DNA of 64,000 bases from Motiliproteus sediminis (GTDB lineage Bacteria > Pseudomonadota > Gammaproteobacteria > Pseudomonadales > Balneatricaceae): positions 53,134 through 117,133 of the forward strand of contig NZ_JAERQK010000011.1 in NCBI RefSeq assembly GCF_017912535.1, given 5' to 3'. The notes beneath the pieces are model-generated. The model was not told where the DNA came from, ran no database searches, and saw nothing but the letters and a program-made list of their open reading frames with translations. Every line of letters starts with the position of its first letter. Position 1 is the stretch's first letter. Positions 60,964 to 64,000 of the stretch are shown here, piece by piece. The translations under genes and the position numbers were made by a program.

Positions 60964-62331
60964 TCACAACGCTTCCAACGCCTGACTCAGGCGTTCCACC
61001 CCGATAACCTCCATCCCCTCGGGTGCTTGCCGGGGGCAGTTTCCTTTGGGCACAATCGCGCGGCGAAAGCCATGCTTGGCCGCTTCCCGAATCCGCTCCT
61101 GGCCGCTGGGGACAGGGCGGATTTCGCCGGATAGTCCGACCTCTCCAAACACCACCAGGTCCTGTGGCAAGGCGCGATCGCGCAGGCTGGAGACCACCGC
61201 CAGCAGTAGCGCCAGATCGGCACCGGTCTCTGCTACCCGTACCCCGCCGACTACGTTGACGAACACATCCTGATCACCGGTGTGCAGGCCGCCGTGGCGG
61301 TGCAGTACCGCCAAGAGCATCGCCAGCCGGTTGTGATCGAGCCCTACGGCGATCCGGCGCGGATTGCTCAGATGGCTGTCGTCCACCAGCGCCTGGATCT
61401 CCACCAGCATCGGCCGGGTGCCCTCCCAGACCACCATCACCAGGCTACCGGGGCTGGCATCGCCGGCGCGATTGAGAAAGATGGCGCTGGGATTCTTGAC
61501 CTCCTTGAGGCCATTTTCCAGCATCGCGAACACCCCCAGCTCGTTGACCGCACCGAAGCGGTTCTTGTGCCCGCGCAGGGTGCGGAAGCGGCTGTCGTTG
61601 TCGCCCTCCAGCAGCAGCGAGCAATCGATCATATGCTCCAGCACCTTGGGTCCGGCCAGACTGCCATCCTTGGTCACGTGACCGACCAGAAACAGGGTGG
61701 TGTGGGTCTGCTTGGCAAACCGGGTGAGGTAGGCGGCGGATTCCCGCACCTGTGACACGCTGCCGGGTGCCGACTGGATATCGGCCATGTGCATGACCTG
61801 AATGGAGTCGATCACCATCACCTTGGGGCGGAGCTGCTGGGCGACCTGAAGCAGGGTCTCGACGTTGGTTTCCGACAGCATCTTCAGTTTGTCGGTAGGC
61901 AACCCCAGCCGTTGAGCGCGCATCGCCACCTGCTGCAGCGACTCCTCGCCGGTCACATAGAGCGCCTCATGCTGTTCCGCCAACTGACAGAGGGTCTGCA
62001 GCAACAGGGTGCTTTTACCGGCACCGGGGGAGCCGCCGATCAGGATCGCCGAACCCGGTACCAGGCCGCCGCCCAGCACCCGGTCGAATTCGGCGCAGTG
62101 GCTGCTGAAGCGGGGCAGGTCAGCCAGGTCCACCTCGGCCAGTCGCTTGACCTCGGCCTGCTGGGAGGCAGCGCCGGCATAGCCGGAGAACTTGGCCGTG
62201 TGCGGCGCAGAACTGCCAAGGCGCACTTCGCTAAGGGTGTTCCAGGCGCCGCAGTCGTTGCATTGTCCCTGCCACTTGCTGTACTCCGAACCGCAATCGT
62301 TGCAGACGTACGCCGTTTTCTGTTTGGCCAT
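60964..62331 (-). CDS. radA: DNA repair protein RadA
   Basis: 455-residue RecA-like helicase for branch migration in recombination. C4 zinc finger C10-x2-C13...C24-x2-C27, Walker A GGSPGAGKSTLLLQT, RadA signature KNRFGAVNELGVF and a C-terminal Lon-like domain (DLALLLAVVSSLRDRALP region). E. coli RadA is 460 aa. Convergent with the PilZ gene (4 bp apart) and divergent from the metY-type gene. Confidence 0.97.
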   Translation of the reverse strand: MAKQKTAYVCNDCGSEYSKWQGQCNDCGAWNTLSEVRLGSSAPHTAKFSGYAGAASQQAEVKRLAEVDLADLPRFSSHCAEFDRVLGGGLVPGSAILIGGSPGAGKSTLLLQTLCQLAEQHEALYVTGEESLQQVAMRAQRLGLPTDKLKMLSETNVETLLQVAQQLRPKVMVIDSIQVMHMADIQSAPGSVSQVRESAAYLTRFAKQTHTTLFLVGHVTKDGSLAGPKVLEHMIDCSLLLEGDNDSRFRTLRGHKNRFGAVNELGVFAMLENGLKEVKNPSAIFLNRAGDASPGSLVMVVWEGTRPMLVEIQALVDDSHLSNPRRIAVGLDHNRLAMLLAVLHRHGGLHTGDQDVFVNVVGGVRVAETGADLALLLAVVSSLRDRALPQDLVVFGEVGLSGEIRPVPSGQERIREAAKHGFRRAIVPKGNCPRQAPEGMEVIGVERLSQALEAL

Positions 62332-62423
62332 GGAGGTTCCTTCGGGGCAGGTTCAACAATCGGGGGATGATAACACGCCCCGATTTGGGCTAGTCTATGG
62401 CCTTCTACGGATTCAGAGTCATC

Positions 62424-62442
62424 GATTGATATCGATAATCAA
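62424..62442. promoter_or_regulatory. Inverted repeat upstream of the metY-type gene
   Basis: TTGAT-N7-ATCAA (62426-62442) within an AT-rich patch, 35 bp before the ATG. Possible operator; no known regulator consensus matched. Confidence 0.3.
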
Positions 62443-62476
62443 CCACTGAGATAACAACGACAACGAGCGGGACAGT

Positions 62477-63754
62477 ATGAAACTGGAAACCAAAGCGATT
62501 CACAGCGGCTATCAACCGGATCCCACCACCAAGGCGGTAGCGGTACCCATCTATCAGACCACCTCTTACGCTTTCGATGACACCCAGCACGGGGCGGACC
62601 TGTTTGACCTCAAGGTCGAAGGCAACATCTACACCCGGATCATGAACCCCACCACCGCGGTGCTGGAGCAGCGGGTGGCGGACATGGAAGGCGGCATCGG
62701 CGCGCTGGCGCTGGCTTCCGGCATGACGGCGATCACCTACGCCATCCAGACCATCGCTGAAGCCGGTGACAATATCGTCAGTATCAATAAGCTCTACGGC
62801 GGCACCTACAACCTGTTTGCCCATACCCTGCCCAAGCAGGGGGTTACCGTGCGCATGGCGGCCCACGATGATATCGACGCGCTGGCGGCGCTGATCGACG
62901 CCGACACCAAGGCGGTGTTCTGCGAGTCTATCGGTAACCCGCTCGGCAACGTGGTGGATATCGCCAAGCTGGCCGAGGTGGCCCACAGCCACGGCGTACC
63001 GCTGATTGTGGATAACACCGTGGCGACCCCGGCGCTGCTGCGTCCGTTCGAGCATGGCGCTGATATCGTGGTGCACTCGCTGACCAAGTACATGGGCGGT
63101 CACGGCACCACCATCGGTGGCGTGGTGGTTGATTCCGGCAACTTCCCCTGGGCCGATCACAAGGAGCGCTTCCCGGCGTTGAACCAGCCAGATCCCTCCT
63201 ACCACGGCGTGGTTTATACCGAGGCTCTGGGCGCGGCAGCCTTTATCGGCCGCTGTCGGGTGGTGCCGCTGCGCAACACCGGTGCCGCGATCTCACCCTT
63301 CAACGCCTTCCAGATTCTGCAGGGGATCGAAACCCTGCCGCTCCGAATGGAGCGTCACTGCGACAACGCGATCAAGGTGGCCGAGTACCTGGCCGGCCAC
63401 GACCAGGTGGCCTGGGTTAACTACGCCGGTCTTGAAGGCAATGCGGGCTACGAACTGGCACAGAAATACGTCGACGGCCGTCCCTCTGGCATCCTCAGCT
63501 TCGGCATCAAGGGCGGGGCAGAAGCCGGCGCACGCTTTATCGACGCGCTGCAGCTGGTCACCCGGCTGGTGAATATCGGCGACGCCAAGTCGCTGGCCTG
63601 TCATCCTGCGTCCACTACCCATCGCCAGTTATCGGGTGATGAACTGGCAGCGGCCGGGGTTAGCGAGGATATGGTGCGGTTGTCGATCGGTATCGAGCAT
63701 GTCGACGATATTCTGGCCGACGTCGAACAGGCACTGGCGGCCGCCAAGGGCTAA
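62477..63754 (+). CDS. metY: O-acetylhomoserine aminocarboxypropyltransferase (MetY family, PLP)
   Basis: 425-residue Cys/Met-metabolism PLP enzyme. Start MKLETKAIHSGYQPDPTTKAV; PLP lysine in HSLTKYMGGHGTTIGG; YTRIMNPTT and ALASGMTAI are conserved. Length and the TTIGGVVVDSG region fit O-acetylhomoserine sulfhydrylase (about 425-430 aa) better than MetB/MetC (about 380-395). It would make homocysteine from O-acetylhomoserine and sulfide. Single gene with a strong terminator. Confidence 0.9.
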   Translation: MKLETKAIHSGYQPDPTTKAVAVPIYQTTSYAFDDTQHGADLFDLKVEGNIYTRIMNPTTAVLEQRVADMEGGIGALALASGMTAITYAIQTIAEAGDNIVSINKLYGGTYNLFAHTLPKQGVTVRMAAHDDIDALAALIDADTKAVFCESIGNPLGNVVDIAKLAEVAHSHGVPLIVDNTVATPALLRPFEHGADIVVHSLTKYMGGHGTTIGGVVVDSGNFPWADHKERFPALNQPDPSYHGVVYTEALGAAAFIGRCRVVPLRNTGAAISPFNAFQILQGIETLPLRMERHCDNAIKVAEYLAGHDQVAWVNYAGLEGNAGYELAQKYVDGRPSGILSFGIKGGAEAGARFIDALQLVTRLVNIGDAKSLACHPASTTHRQLSGDELAAAGVSEDMVRLSIGIEHVDDILADVEQALAAAKG

Positions 63755-63787
63755 GCCGGCAGCTGAACGGATCCTTCGGTAAATGAT

Positions 63788-63813
63788 AAGCCCCGCACAA
63801 GCGGGGCTTTTTT
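63788..63813 (+). terminator. Intrinsic terminator after metY
   Basis: AAGCCCCGC-ACAA-GCGGGGCTT followed by TTTT, 33 bp after the stop. Confidence 0.9.
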
Positions 63814-63940
63814 ATGCGCGTAGTGTGAGATAGAGATGACTCAAACCGGCGCGGAGCGGACATCTGAGATTGTTTCTATAAACGGTGTTCCAATCTCCTT
63901 CCCGTGCAATCAGATAGTCTTTGTTCCGCCCACCCGGGCG

Positions 63941-63974
63941 GGTTACTTTTTGTCCGTCGTGACAAAAAGTAACC
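63941..63974. repeat. 14-bp inverted repeat (candidate dispersed intergenic element)
   Basis: GGTTACTTTTTGTC and GACAAAAAGTAACC are perfect complements around CGTCGT, followed by AAAAAGC. It lies in a gene-free tail (63815-64000) where I see no coding sequence. The form resembles intergenic hairpin repeats scattered in many gammaproteobacterial genomes. Confidence 0.6.
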
Positions 63975-64000
63975 AAAAAGCACTCGCCCACAAAAGCCGC

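Noticed and set aside
61673..61684. GGTCACGTGACC palindrome inside radA as a parS site
   Set aside because: Shares only the CACGTG core with parS and falls on conserved radA codons.

Overview
The window is a continuous stretch of a gammaproteobacterial chromosome around the replication origin. Evidence is the gene order parA-rsmG-mnmG / mnmE-yidC-rnpA-rpmH / dnaA-dnaN-recF-gyrB, parS-like sites, Pseudomonadales-like GlyQ/GlyS subunits, the prlC-yheV pair and a complete MSHA-type pilus operon. Species cannot be named from sequence alone; an aquatic or marine member of the Pseudomonadales/Oceanospirillales-like gammaproteobacteria, able to respire fumarate, is the best guess (inference).

Layout. 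1-9.4 kb (minus strand): parA (cut by the window edge), rsmG, mnmG, an AT-rich DnaA-box cluster that is the best oriC candidate (about 3356-3690), then an inserted module made of a 77-aa orphan, a RES-domain toxin and its Xre/ParS-type antitoxin with a palindromic operator, followed by mnmE, yidC, rnpA and rpmH; yidD is missing from its usual place. 9.4-15.8 kb (plus): dnaA, dnaN, recF, gyrB, with a DnaA box overlapping the dnaA promoter. 16.0-19.5 kb: a Wolinella-type di-haem quinol:fumarate reductase operon, frdCAB. 19.5-31.8 kb (minus): DNA glycosylase, a histone-deacetylase-fold enzyme, gmhB, glyS/glyQ, a methyltransferase, ybaK, trkH, trkA, rsmB, fmt, def; two parS-like sites sit at 19544 and 21158. 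31.9-38.7 kb (plus): LysM protein, dprA, purE, tsaC, hemF and a Lon-like protease. 38.7-46.4 kb: gpt and a gamma-carbonic-anhydrase-like protein (minus), prlC, yheV, a TetR regulator, tag and an EamA exporter (plus), then zur-znuC-znuB (minus) behind a Zur box. 46.4-47.4 kb: two identical tRNA-Leu(CAG) genes, a small membrane protein and tRNA-Phe(GAA). 47.5-60.5 kb: a 15-gene MSHA pilus operon. 60.5-64 kb: a PilZ protein, radA, a metY-type enzyme and a 14-bp inverted repeat at the right end.

How it fits together: replication initiation (dnaA, oriC, DnaA boxes) and origin segregation (ParA, parS) are interleaved with translation and tRNA-modification genes. The MSHA operon encodes an inner-membrane platform (MshI/PilN/MshJ/MshK), secretin (MshL), assembly ATPase with tandem c-di-GMP-binding motifs (MshE), platform protein MshG and a set of prepilins; the adjacent PilZ protein gives a second possible c-di-GMP link. 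The most distinctive accessory element is the RES-Xre toxin-antitoxin module placed next to the putative origin, between mnmG and mnmE.
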